Source of the DNA: Nafulsella turpanensis ZLM-10 | GTDB taxonomy: Bacteria; Bacteroidota; Bacteroidia; Cytophagales; Cyclobacteriaceae | Assembly (NCBI RefSeq): GCF_000346615.1 | Contig: NZ_ANNU01000028.1 | Span: forward strand, 1 to 64,000 | Length of the DNA: 64,000 nt | Reading direction: 5' to 3' | Shown: positions 9,519 through 17,274 of the stretch, in pieces | Layout: each line of letters begins with the position of its first letter | Position numbering within the stretch: position 1 is the first letter of the stretch | Notes under the pieces: model-generated | Databases searched by the model: none | Told to the model about the DNA's origin: nothing | The model's input: the letters and a program-made list of their open reading frames with translations, nothing else | Made by a program: the position numbers and the translations under genes

Positions 9519-10451
9519 TTATTCTCGTTTTCCACTTTTTAATTTCCCCCAATAAAAAAAAAGTACTCCAAGTGTATCTATGACATAGTTCTGCCAATAA
9601 TACTTCTCATCCAGAACTAAACTTTTGAGCTTGTAAAAGAAATTCTTAAACATTATTAAACCCCCATCTTGAATGACATAAAGTTTATCTACAAAAGAAA
9701 GTTTACTTGTTATCAAACCTTGAGATAAGTACCATACTGTTCCTAACTTATAGTGGCTTTCTAACTGCCAAATTAGCCTATACTTTTTCTTTGCAACTAA
9801 ATGCTTCATTTTCAAGTCAGGATCATACCCAATTCTAAATCCCTGTTCACGTACTATATTTTGAACATAAACTTCCTCTCCATAAGCCAAACTCTTCCCT
9901 TTCACTCCATAATTCTCAGGGAAACCTCCTACTTTATCTAGTATTTCCTTTTTGATAGCAAAAATTCCACCACATAAATATCCTTTCTGTAATAAACCAA
10001 CTTTTTCCAAAAGCCGGGCTTTTGCGCCAAAAGAGGAAGATATCCATGGGGGTTTTTTATGATAATGCCATGCATCATAAGTTCCTCCAAAACAATCAAA
10101 ATCAAAGTCTCTAATCAAAGAAAATGCTCTTTGTATAAGTTGCTGCTCAACTATAGCATCATCATCAATATAAAAAACCCATAATCCTTTGGCTGATCTT
10201 GCTCCAGTATTACGAGCAACACTTAAACCTGTTCTTGGCTCAAAAACATACTTAAAAAATGGAAAGCTTGCCTCATACCTACTACAAACTTCTTTTGTCT
10301 GATCAGATGAATTATTATCAACAACAATCAGCTCACTTTCCAATCCCATCTGAGGAATAATTGAGTCAATGCAGTCCATTAAAATACTGCACCTGTTATG
10401 TGTACAAATGACAACTGAAAGAATCATTGATAGACTTTGTTTTGGCAACAA
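9519..10451 (-). CDS. Glycosyltransferase family 2
   Basis: The 310-residue protein (302 if the second ATG at 10427, MILSVVICTHNR, is used; no Shine-Dalgarno decides between them). Seen: ELIVVDNNSSDQT for nucleotide binding, PRTGLSVARNTGARSAKG, and the metal-binding FYIDDDAIVE (about 122-131). FAIKKEILDKVGGFPENYG and the GEEVYV block complete the acceptor-side pattern. It is the first glycosyltransferase gene after wzt, so it may act early in repeat-unit assembly, though gene order does not prove this. Confidence 0.85.
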   Translation of the reverse strand: MLPKQSLSMILSVVICTHNRCSILMDCIDSIIPQMGLESELIVVDNNSSDQTKEVCSRYEASFPFFKYVFEPRTGLSVARNTGARSAKGLWVFYIDDDAIVEQQLIQRAFSLIRDFDFDCFGGTYDAWHYHKKPPWISSSFGAKARLLEKVGLLQKGYLCGGIFAIKKEILDKVGGFPENYGVKGKSLAYGEEVYVQNIVREQGFRIGYDPDLKMKHLVAKKKYRLIWQLESHYKLGTVWYLSQGLITSKLSFVDKLYVIQDGGLIMFKNFFYKLKSLVLDEKYYWQNYVIDTLGVLFFYWGKLKSGKRE

Positions 10452-10524
10452 GTACTGTAACTTTTAAGAAATTGTTAAAGGAGCTTTTATTTTGATTGTC
10501 ATACTCTTTAATTTAATCACTCCA

Positions 10525-11706
10525 TTATTCTATAATGTATTGAAAACCAGGAACTACTAGAATATCTCTTCTTAAGAAGCTTTCAATCTTCTCCTTTGAT
10601 GGGGTTATTAGTTGTTCATTTAGAATAAGAGCTTCGTAGCTGTCCTTATTTACATATTTAAAACCGACATCAATAAAAAGCTCATTATTCACATATCCAA
10701 TATTTTCAATTAGCAATGTAATTTTTGATCTTTTATGCAAATCCTTAAAATCAGGCCTCTTTTCAGAAGAAAATGCAAAAAGTTTCACTCGATCAACGGT
10801 TCTCATTGAGAAGTCGAAATTAATCCCTTCCTGAAAGAGATTCCTTGCCCACTCAACTTCTACTTTCAAAAAAGTCCCTTTTAACCATTTCCCTTCTTTA
10901 TCTAATGGACTAACATTTACAACAACTCCTCCCTCCTTATTAATCTTTGCTTCTGAATTAACATAATCAGATAAAACCTTAGACATTTCACCCTGTTGGC
11001 TAATAGTCCCTTTTGAAAGAAAGACCCCTTTTGAACATAAATCACGCACTGCTCCCATATTGTGACTAACAAATAGAACTGTTCTTCCTTTCCCTGTTAC
11101 CTCTTCCATCTTACCCAAAGACTTTTTCTGGAACTCAGCATCCCCAACCGCTAAAACCTCATCTATTATTAATATTTCAGGTTCCAAATGAGCGGCCACA
11201 GCAAAAGCCAGGCGAACTTTCATGCCACTACTATAGTGCTTTACCGGGATATCGATAAATTTCTCCACACCACTAAAGGCGACAATCTCATCGAATTTTG
11301 CTTTGATTTCACGACGCTTCATGCCCAAAATGGTACCATTGAGATAGATATTTTCGCGTCCGCTCAATTCAGGATGAAATCCAGTCCCCACCTCCAGCAG
11401 AGAGCTTACTCTACCATTAATTTCAAAGCGACCTTTCGTTGGCTCTGTAATACGACTAAGAATCTTTAGTAAAGTACTTTTGCCTGCACCATTGCTGCCA
11501 ATGATACCTACTGCTTCCCCTTTCTTAATTTCAAAATCAATATCTTTCAGTGCCCAGAATTCTTTGCTTTCGCCAGTTTGTCCATTGTTAATGCCCCGTA
11601 GTTTATTTATCCAGCTATCGAAGCTTTCTCGAAAATCACCGCTCTTTGCATGGCCAATTTGGTAGCACTTGCCTAAATTTTCTACGCGTACTGCTATATC
11701 ACTCAT
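10525..11706 (-). CDS. wzt: ABC transporter ATPase for O-antigen/polysaccharide export (Wzt-like)
   Basis: The 393-residue ATPase powers export of a finished lipid-linked glycan across the inner membrane with the adjacent permease. Seen: Walker A GSNGAGKST (70-78), signature YSSGMKVRLAFAV (158-170), Walker B EILIIDEVLAVGD (177-189) and the switch histidine in SHN (about 215). Residues from about 255 form a separate beta-rich extension like the Wzt C-terminal domain, which in characterised homologues recognises the glycan's end. The coding DNA for this extension (10525 to about 10941) is much more AT-rich than that for the ATPase domain. The permease gene begins three bases away. Confidence 0.9.
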   Translation of the reverse strand: MSDIAVRVENLGKCYQIGHAKSGDFRESFDSWINKLRGINNGQTGESKEFWALKDIDFEIKKGEAVGIIGSNGAGKSTLLKILSRITEPTKGRFEINGRVSSLLEVGTGFHPELSGRENIYLNGTILGMKRREIKAKFDEIVAFSGVEKFIDIPVKHYSSGMKVRLAFAVAAHLEPEILIIDEVLAVGDAEFQKKSLGKMEEVTGKGRTVLFVSHNMGAVRDLCSKGVFLSKGTISQQGEMSKVLSDYVNSEAKINKEGGVVVNVSPLDKEGKWLKGTFLKVEVEWARNLFQEGINFDFSMRTVDRVKLFAFSSEKRPDFKDLHKRSKITLLIENIGYVNNELFIDVGFKYVNKDSYEALILNEQLITPSKEKIESFLRRDILVVPGFQYIIE

Positions 11707-11709
11707 GAG

Positions 11710-12537
11710 CTACACAATATCCGCCATTACACGTTCCACTTTCCTGAAATAATACAGCCCGCTCATGAAAAGGATTCCAATCAGGACAAAAGAAATATAA
11801 GCAAAGTCAGAAGGAGGAGCGCCTCCTAACACTGACCAGCGGAAGCCTTCCACTACACCCGCCATCGGGTTGAGGTAGTAAATGGCTACGGCCCAATCGG
11901 GCAAGCTGTTGATGATCGTTTCGGCCGGATAAGCGGTTGGTGTGGCATAAAGCCCGAATTGCACCAGGAAAGGCACTACATGCTGAAAGTCGCGGTAACG
12001 AATGGTTAGGGCGCTGAGCCAGATTCCTACCGCTAGGGCCGAAATGATGGTCAGCAGGATGAAGAGGGGCAGGTACAGGATATTCCCCGAAGGGCTAAAG
12101 CAGTAGAATAGCATCATCACCCCCAGGATCAGAAAGGCAATGGCAAAATCGACAAAGCCTACCACGGCTTTGGATAGCGGGATCACCAGGCGGGGAAAAT
12201 AGATTTTTTTCACCATTTCCTGTGCCCCGATAACAGAATTACCGGACTGGTTCAGCACAAAGGCAAAGTAGGTCCAGGCGGTCATGCCGGTAATGGCAAA
12301 GAGCGGATAGGGAACCCCATCGGTATCGACCTGAATGGCTCTGCCAAACACAACAGTGAAGATGAGCAGGGTGGCCGCCGGCTGCAAAAAGGCCCAGAAA
12401 AAGCCCAGAAAGGTCTGCGCATAGCGCACTTTTAGATCACGATAAGCGAGAATCAGGAAGAGATCGCGGTAATTGAACAATTCCCGCAGGTTCAGATTCA
12501 ATTTTTGCTTATCGGCATCGACAATAGTCCTGTGCAT
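11710..12537 (-). CDS. wzm: ABC-2 type polysaccharide export permease (Wzm-like)
   Basis: The 275-residue integral membrane protein has six predicted helices, including LLIFTVVFGRAI, FVDFAIAFLILGVMMLFYCF and FVLIGILFMSGLYYF near the C-terminus. The block RDLKVRYAQTFLGFFWAFLQP (about 34-54) and the NPMAGVVEGFRW segment near the end are characteristic of ABC-2 glycan exporters. It forms the channel for Wzt. It is the first gene of the glycan operon, with a candidate promoter just upstream. Its base composition matches the genomic background to its right rather than the AT-rich glycan genes to its left. Confidence 0.9.
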   Translation of the reverse strand: MHRTIVDADKQKLNLNLRELFNYRDLFLILAYRDLKVRYAQTFLGFFWAFLQPAATLLIFTVVFGRAIQVDTDGVPYPLFAITGMTAWTYFAFVLNQSGNSVIGAQEMVKKIYFPRLVIPLSKAVVGFVDFAIAFLILGVMMLFYCFSPSGNILYLPLFILLTIISALAVGIWLSALTIRYRDFQHVVPFLVQFGLYATPTAYPAETIINSLPDWAVAIYYLNPMAGVVEGFRWSVLGGAPPSDFAYISFVLIGILFMSGLYYFRKVERVMADIV

Positions 12538-12568
12538 CAGTAGTTTATCATCATTTTTAATCTAAATT

Positions 12569-12576
12569 CAAAAATA
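12569..12576 (-). promoter_or_regulatory. Candidate -7 promoter element for the wzm-wzt glycan operon
   Basis: On the minus strand this reads TATTTTTG, matching the Bacteroidota -7 consensus TAnnTTTG about 32 bases before the wzm start. No convincing -33 TTTG is visible, so the call rests on one element and its position. Confidence 0.45.
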
Positions 12577-12883
12577 GTATATTTTACCGAAAAAGAAGGG
12601 AATAATTTAAGAAAAAACTGACATGGTAAGAAGTGGGTTGGTAGTTGTCTGTTGGCAGTTGCTGGCAATCTGTTTCAGTGGCTGGTATCTGGCAGTAAGA
12701 GTTCGGCAATAACAGGTTTAAATGAAGAAGCTATAAAGAAATTGCCAGAGCTCCTGCGTCAGCCAGGCGCCCCCACCTTCGCAATGATAATCACCCTTGA
12801 TGATAGTGCTGCTGCACCTTGGCAGGAAACTTGCCAGGTTGGCTTATGGCTTCCCGTGCCGGGCAGCGCTAATCAATGGCAAA

Positions 12884-12917
12884 CAATAAAAAACCAGGCA
12901 CTAAGAAGCACCTGGTT
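12884..12917 (-). terminator. Rho-independent terminator after cysN
   Basis: On the minus strand AACCAGG and CCTGGTT form a seven-pair stem around a 12-base loop and are followed by a T-rich run. It lies about 30 bases past the cysN stop, so it probably ends the cysD-cysN transcript. Confidence 0.75.
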
Positions 12918-12945
12918 CTAATAACAAACAACCACCAGCGAACAA

Positions 12946-14244
12946 CTATATGATCATGCCCGCTCCAATGGTTTCATTGGTGAACTGATCGATAATGATG
13001 ACACTGCCGGTATTTCGGTTCTTTTTATAGCTGTCGTAGAAAAGAGGCTCAGTGGTCCGAATCTGGATACGCCCCACATCATTCAGGCCGATATTCTTAT
13101 CATCCTCCAGGCGGTGCAGGGTATTGATGTTTACCTTATAGCGCACTTCCTTGACAATACACTTGGCAGTTTTGGTAGTATGCTGCACGATATACTTGCC
13201 ACGCTCCTGCAGGGGCTTCTGATTAAGCCAGCAAACCATCAGCTCGATGTCCTGCCCTACTTCGGGCTGGTTGTTCGGCTTCACCAGCATATCGCCGCGA
13301 CTGATATCGATATCGTCTTCCAGGGTAAGGGTTACAGACATGGGGGCAAAGGCTTCCTCCAGCTTATCTTCATAGCTCTCAATTGTTTTAATTTTAGAGG
13401 TAAAGCCGGATGGCAGGGCAAGTACCTCATCGCCGGGCTTGAACACACCACCGGCAATACGGCCGGCATAGCCACGGAAATCGTGGTACTTATCAGACTG
13501 CGGACGCACTACATACTGTACCGGGAAACGGGAGTCGACATGATTCTGGTCGGAAGCAATATTAACGGTCTCCAGTGTATACAGCAGCGTGGAGCCATTA
13601 TACCAGTCCATATTCTTGGACTTATCTACCACATTGTCGCCTTTAAGGGCGCTGATAGGAATAAAGCGGATGTCCGGCACATTCAGCTTAGAGCTGAATT
13701 CCTGAAAATCTTTTTGAATGTTATTAAACACCTCTTCGCTGTAATCGACCAGGTCCATTTTATTCACGCACAGCACCAGGTGCTTAATCTGCAGCAGAGA
13801 GGCGATAAAGGCATGGCGGCGGGTTTGCTCCACTACACCGTGGCGGGCATCGACCAGGATAATCGCCAGGTTAGCCGTAGAAGCTCCCGTTACCATGTTG
13901 CGGGTATACTGGATATGACCGGGGGTATCGGCAATAATAAATTTGCGACGCGGGGTGGCAAAATAGCGGTAGGCCACATCGATGGTAATTCCCTGCTCCC
14001 GCTCGGCCCTTAAGCCATCGGTCAGGAGCGAAAGGTCCACATATTCGGTTCCTCTCTGCTTGCTGCTGCGCTCAATGGCTTCAATCTGGTCTTCAAAAAT
14101 AGCTTTTGAGTCGAACAGCAGGCGGCCAATGAGGGTGCTCTTCCCATCATCTACACTGCCCGCCGTGGTAAAGCGGAGCAGGTCCATGTTCAGGTAGTGG
14201 TTATCCACTTCAGGCGTTTTGGCTATGGTATTATTTTCTGACAT
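12946..14244 (-). CDS. cysN: Sulfate adenylyltransferase subunit 1 (GTPase)
   Basis: The 432-residue GTPase subunit of ATP sulfurylase drives synthesis of adenosine 5'-phosphosulfate with CysD. Seen: G1 GSVDDGKS (29-36), G3 DTPGH (106-110), G4 NKMD (161-164), and EF-Tu-like beta-barrel domains after about residue 235. The length fits CysN alone, without the fused APS kinase found in CysNC; the kinase is a separate gene here (cysC). CysD lies upstream on the same strand with 155 bases between. That gap and the 3' flank hold AAC/GTT-rich inverted tracts. Assignment is very secure. Confidence 0.97.
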   Translation of the reverse strand: MSENNTIAKTPEVDNHYLNMDLLRFTTAGSVDDGKSTLIGRLLFDSKAIFEDQIEAIERSSKQRGTEYVDLSLLTDGLRAEREQGITIDVAYRYFATPRRKFIIADTPGHIQYTRNMVTGASTANLAIILVDARHGVVEQTRRHAFIASLLQIKHLVLCVNKMDLVDYSEEVFNNIQKDFQEFSSKLNVPDIRFIPISALKGDNVVDKSKNMDWYNGSTLLYTLETVNIASDQNHVDSRFPVQYVVRPQSDKYHDFRGYAGRIAGGVFKPGDEVLALPSGFTSKIKTIESYEDKLEEAFAPMSVTLTLEDDIDISRGDMLVKPNNQPEVGQDIELMVCWLNQKPLQERGKYIVQHTTKTAKCIVKEVRYKVNINTLHRLEDDKNIGLNDVGRIQIRTTEPLFYDSYKKNRNTGSVIIIDQFTNETIGAGMII

Positions 14245-14250
14245 TTCTTA

Positions 14251-14396
14251 TTCGTTGTTGGTTGTTCGTTGATAGTTGTTGGTTAGCAGCCTGTCGTTGG
14301 TTTTATTAATTGAACACCTACAACTTGTTAAGTTTCAGGCATCCGATACTTATAGAATCAAGTTTCGAACAACCAACAACGAACCACTAACAACTA
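14251..14396. repeat. Pair of inverted GTT/AAC-rich tracts between cysD and cysN
   Basis: On the plus strand 14251-14286 is built of GTTGTTGGTTGTTCG-like units, and 14367-14396 is a near inverse, AACAACCAACAACGAAC-like. The first lies in the cysN leader, where the message reads AAC-rich. The second lies just after the cysD stop, where the message reads GTT-rich. About 80 ordinary bases separate them, so the pair could fold into a stem. Related tracts occur at 12636-12670, 12918-12946, 15319-15342, 16447-16472, 20098-20122 and 25842-25862. Confidence 0.7.
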
Positions 14397-14399
14397 AAT

Positions 14400-15305
14400 T
14401 TAAAAATATCCCTGCTTCTTACGGTCTTCCATGGCAGCTTCGGAGCGGCGGTCGTCGGCACGCCCTCCCCGCTCGGTTACCCGGGCAGAAGCCACTTCCT
14501 GGATAATATCTTCGAGGGTGGCAGCAGGCGACTCAACAGCACCGGTACAGCTGGCATCTCCTACGGTACGGAAACGGATGGTTTTCTTCTCGTACTCCTC
14601 TCCTTCCATCAGCGTAATAAATTCTGATTTCGCCAGTAAAATGCCACCGCGGTTTACAACTTCCCGCTCATGGGAGAAGTAAATGCTCGGAATTTCCAGC
14701 CCTTCCATGGCAATGTACTGCCACACATCCATTTCGGTCCAGTTGCTCAGCGGGAATACCCTGAAGTGCTCTCCAGGATTTTTACGTCCGTTAAAGAGGT
14801 TCCAGAGCTCCGGGCGCTGGTTCTTAGGATCCCACTGCCCGAATTCATCGCGGTGGGAGAAGAAGCGCTCTTTGGCGCGGGCCTTTTCCTCATCGCGGCG
14901 GGCGCCACCAAAGGCAGCATCAAAACCATATTCTTCTATTTTGTCGAGGAGCGTAATCGTCTGCAGTCCGTTTCGGCTCGGGTTCGGCCCCTTCTCTTCC
15001 TGTGCCTTACCCTGGTCAATCGATTCCTGCACGCTGCCAACAATCAGCTGCACGCCTAAACGCTCCACCAGCTTATCGCGGAAAGCGATGGTTTCCGGAA
15101 AGTTGTGCCCGGTATCGATGTGCATCAGCGGAAAGGGCATTTTTGCCGGATGGAAAGCTTTTTCCGCCAGGCGGGTCATGACTATAGAGTCCTTCCCTCC
15201 GGAGAAAAGTAAAACAGGTCGCTCGAACTGGGCAGCTACTTCGCGCATAATGTAAATAGCTTCAGCCTCGAGCTGCTTCAGGTGTGTTAAATTATAGGAT
15301 GCCAT
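14400..15305 (-). CDS. cysD: Sulfate adenylyltransferase subunit 2
   Basis: About 301 residues from ATG 15305 (MASYNLTHLKQLEAEAI), the conserved CysD N-terminus; an upstream in-frame ATG would add 24 unlike residues translated from the repeat tract. It catalyses adenylation of sulfate to APS together with CysN. Seen: PP-loop SGGKDS (35-40), MHIDTGHNFPE (about 61-71), GGARRDEEKARAKER (about 131-145), and the C-terminal RKKQGYF ending typical of the family. The gene lies between cysC and cysN in one direction. Assignment is very secure. Confidence 0.97.
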   Translation of the reverse strand: MASYNLTHLKQLEAEAIYIMREVAAQFERPVLLFSGGKDSIVMTRLAEKAFHPAKMPFPLMHIDTGHNFPETIAFRDKLVERLGVQLIVGSVQESIDQGKAQEEKGPNPSRNGLQTITLLDKIEEYGFDAAFGGARRDEEKARAKERFFSHRDEFGQWDPKNQRPELWNLFNGRKNPGEHFRVFPLSNWTEMDVWQYIAMEGLEIPSIYFSHEREVVNRGGILLAKSEFITLMEGEEYEKKTIRFRTVGDASCTGAVESPAATLEDIIQEVASARVTERGGRADDRRSEAAMEDRKKQGYF

Positions 15306-15318
15306 ATTTATGTGCTGA

Positions 15319-15342
15319 TTTGTTCGTTGTTGGTTGGTCGTT
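15319..15342 (-). repeat. AAC-rich leader tract before cysD
   Basis: In the cysD message this reads as an ACGACCAACCAACAACGAAC-type tract about 14 bases before the ATG. It is the same style of tract as in the cysN and cysQ leaders, always AAC-rich on the sense strand. Confidence 0.6.
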
Positions 15343-15445
15343 TTTAGTATGGATGCTGGTATAAGGTTCCGTATCATTACACGCTGTAAAACCCGGGCGA
15401 AACGGTCGGGACACGCTAAGCATGAACCTTAAGGATGACCAGCTA

Positions 15446-16042
15446 CTAATTTCTCCTGATTCTAATACTCAATTGGCGGTAAATTGTTTCCACACTTTCT
15501 TCCAGCGATTGCTCTTCTGTATCTACCTCCAGCCATGGGTGCTCCGAAAGTTCAAAGGGAGCATCGAGGCCTGTAAAGTTCTTAATTTCTCCCCTGAGGG
15601 CCTTTTTATAGAGACCTTTTACATCGCGACGGGCACAGGCCTCGAAGGAACACTTTACCGAAAGCTCCAGAAAATCAGGGGCTCCGATAATCTGCCGGGC
15701 CTGTTCCCGCACCTTTGCCGTGGGACTGATAAAGGAGCAGATGGTAATGACGCCACAGTGAAGGAAAAGTTTGGCGGTTTCGGCCGAGCGCCGCAGGTTT
15801 TCCGCCCGGTCCGCTTCCGAAAAACCTAAATTACTATTTATCCCGCTGCGCATATTATCGCCGTCCAGCAGCTGGCTCAGGTAACCCTCAGCATGTAATT
15901 TTCTTTCAAGGGCACGGGCAATGGTACTTTTACCGGAGCCCGAGAGGCCAACCATCCAGAGTACCACACTTTTCTGGCGGAGCAGCGCTTCCTTCTCTTC
16001 CCGCTGTAAAACAGTATCAAAAATCGGGTGTATATTTTCCAC
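15446..16042 (-). CDS. cysC: Adenylyl-sulfate kinase
   Basis: The 198-residue P-loop kinase phosphorylates APS to PAPS, the universal sulfate donor. Seen: Walker A GLSGSGKST (32-40), LDGDNMRSGINSNLGFSEAD (about 59-78), which is the APS-binding block, and FISPTAKVREQAR (about 104-116). The length is normal for a stand-alone CysC. It precedes cysD by about 140 bases on the same strand, so cysC-cysD-cysN form a sulfate-activation unit. A candidate promoter lies 28 bases upstream. Assignment is very secure. Confidence 0.97.
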   Translation of the reverse strand: MENIHPIFDTVLQREEKEALLRQKSVVLWMVGLSGSGKSTIARALERKLHAEGYLSQLLDGDNMRSGINSNLGFSEADRAENLRRSAETAKLFLHCGVITICSFISPTAKVREQARQIIGAPDFLELSVKCSFEACARRDVKGLYKKALRGEIKNFTGLDAPFELSEHPWLEVDTEEQSLEESVETIYRQLSIRIRRN

Positions 16043-16069
16043 TGATGCTTTTATTTATCCGTGTAAATA

Positions 16070-16077
16070 CAAAATTA
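16070..16077 (-). promoter_or_regulatory. Candidate -7 promoter element for cysC
   Basis: Reads TAATTTTG on the minus strand (consensus TAnnTTTG), 28 bases before the cysC start. No well-spaced -33 element is evident. Confidence 0.5.
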
Positions 16078-16186
16078 AGGTTTTTACCCAAACACCTCCC
16101 TATTGCTCCGGACTTTCTTTAATTTTACGGGAACATTTTACAGGGCTGGTGAGTCATGAGTAGTGGGCGGTCGGCCGCTGCGGCAC

Positions 16187-16372
16187 GGAGACAGGAGATT
16201 TTAGACTGGAGATATGAGAATAGAAGATAGTCTGCCTACTGATCGCCAGATGGTGTATTTGGTTTATTGATTTAAATAACTAACAAAGCACTGTCACTGC
16301 GAGCGAAGCGCGGCAGTCTCTATCAAACTGAAAGGGAGCGTCAAAGGGCAGGCCCCTCCTCCGCAATGACAG
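16187..16372. repeat. Composite intergenic repeat: GAGAC-type tract plus TGTCATTGCG-type element
   Basis: From about 16187 to 16230 the plus strand repeats GGAGAT/GAGAC/TAGACTGGAG-like words. About 60 bases later, 16291-16372 opens with CTGTCACTGCGAGCGAAGCG and closes with CCGCAATGACAG, which are imperfect terminal inverted repeats. The same order of tract then element occurs at 19697-19929. No open reading frame of note runs through it. The whole 16043-16478 space holds only this, the cysC promoter and the AAC-rich cysQ leader. Confidence 0.65.
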
Positions 16373-16446
16373 GAGTAAGAGCAAATGAATAGCCAAACTT
16401 TTATTCACTCATTCTATCATTGGCTTATTAACACACCCAGCACCAA

Positions 16447-16472
16447 AAACGAACAACGAGCAACCACCAACA
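16447..16472 (+). repeat. AAC-rich leader tract before cysQ
   Basis: Plus-strand ACGAACAACGAGCAACCACC-like tract ending seven bases before the cysQ ATG. It is AAC-rich in the sense strand, as for cysD and cysN although cysQ is transcribed in the opposite direction. Confidence 0.6.
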
Positions 16473-16478
16473 AAAAGA

Positions 16479-17261
16479 ATGACAGAAAAAGAATTACTCA
16501 GCCAGATAAAAATGGATTACCTGCTGGAGACAGCACGTTTGGCCGGAGAGGCCATCATGGAAGTATATGGCCAGAAAGAGCTTTTCGACAGGGTCGACTA
16601 TAAATCGGACGATTCGCCCCTGACCGTGGCTGACCAGCGCTCCCACGAGGTAATAAAAGAACGACTCAGCAAAGCCTATCCTGATGTACCTCTTATTTCT
16701 GAAGAAGGAAAAGAAACGCCCTATGCGGAGCGTAAAAACTGGACAGCCTTCTGGCTGGTGGACCCGCTGGATGGCACCAAGGAGTTTATTAAGCGCAATG
16801 GAGAGTTTACCGTTAATATTGCCCTGATGTATGAAAATGCCCCCCTGCTGGGTGTTATCTTCATTCCGGAAGCAGGAACCTTTTACTACGGCACAAAGGG
16901 GACAGGGGCTTTTAAAAAGAGTACCGACAGTGAAGAAGCCCCTGTAAAGGTGGCAGAAAGATCAAAAGCTCTTACCGCCGTTCGCAGCCGCTCCCACACC
17001 TCCGAAGATGAAATGGAAGTTATCCGCTCATTTCCGGTGGAGCATTATGTCGCTACCGGCAGCTCCATTAAGTTTTGCCTGGTAGCCGATGGCACGGCCG
17101 ACCTCTACTATCGCCACGGCCCTACCATGGAATGGGATACGGCGGCCGGACAGGCCATACTGGAAGCCGCGGGCGGAAAGGTGCTCAGCGGAGGGAATGC
17201 ACTGCGATACAATAAGGAAAGCTTACGAAACCCCTCCTTCCTCTGCCGGGGCTTCAAATAA
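16479..17261 (+). CDS. cysQ: 3'(2'),5'-bisphosphate nucleotidase
   Basis: The 260-residue inositol-monophosphatase-family enzyme removes the 3'-phosphate from PAP (and PAPS), clearing the by-product of sulfotransfer or PAPS reduction. Seen: metal-binding PLISEEGKE (about 71-79), DPLDGTKEF (95-103) and WDTAAGQAILEAAGG (about 221-235). It is divergent from cysC. Its presence beside cysC-cysD-cysN fits PAPS turnover, whether for sulfation or assimilation. An alternative internal ATG (MDYLLETAR) exists 11 codons in. Assignment is secure. Confidence 0.93.
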   Translation: MTEKELLSQIKMDYLLETARLAGEAIMEVYGQKELFDRVDYKSDDSPLTVADQRSHEVIKERLSKAYPDVPLISEEGKETPYAERKNWTAFWLVDPLDGTKEFIKRNGEFTVNIALMYENAPLLGVIFIPEAGTFYYGTKGTGAFKKSTDSEEAPVKVAERSKALTAVRSRSHTSEDEMEVIRSFPVEHYVATGSSIKFCLVADGTADLYYRHGPTMEWDTAAGQAILEAAGGKVLSGGNALRYNKESLRNPSFLCRGFK

Positions 17262-17274
17262 GCAATAATTGTCC

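Larger units (their letters stand above)
12538..12945. other. Intergenic region with GTT-rich tract and degenerate repeat
   Basis: This 408-base space lies between wzm and cysN. From about 12636 to 12670 it carries a GTT/GGC-rich tract of the same style as the tracts beside the cys genes. Around 12770-12790 a TTCGCAATGATAA stretch resembles the end of the TGTCATTGCG repeat family seen elsewhere in the window. An 89-codon open frame on the plus strand crosses these repeats, but it looks like chance. The cysN terminator sits at its right end. Confidence 0.5.

Noticed and set aside
12652-12921. Plus-strand open frame of 89 codons between wzm and cysN
   Set aside because: It runs through GTT-rich and repeat-like sequence and ends within the terminator hairpin of cysN. 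Its protein has no recognisable pattern.
13114-14013. Long plus-strand open frame of 299 codons opposite cysN
   Set aside because: It is antisense to a highly conserved gene; its frame is a product of cysN codon usage.
14683-15255. Plus-strand open frame of 190 codons opposite cysD
   Set aside because: Antisense shadow of cysD with serine- and arginine-rich low-information protein.
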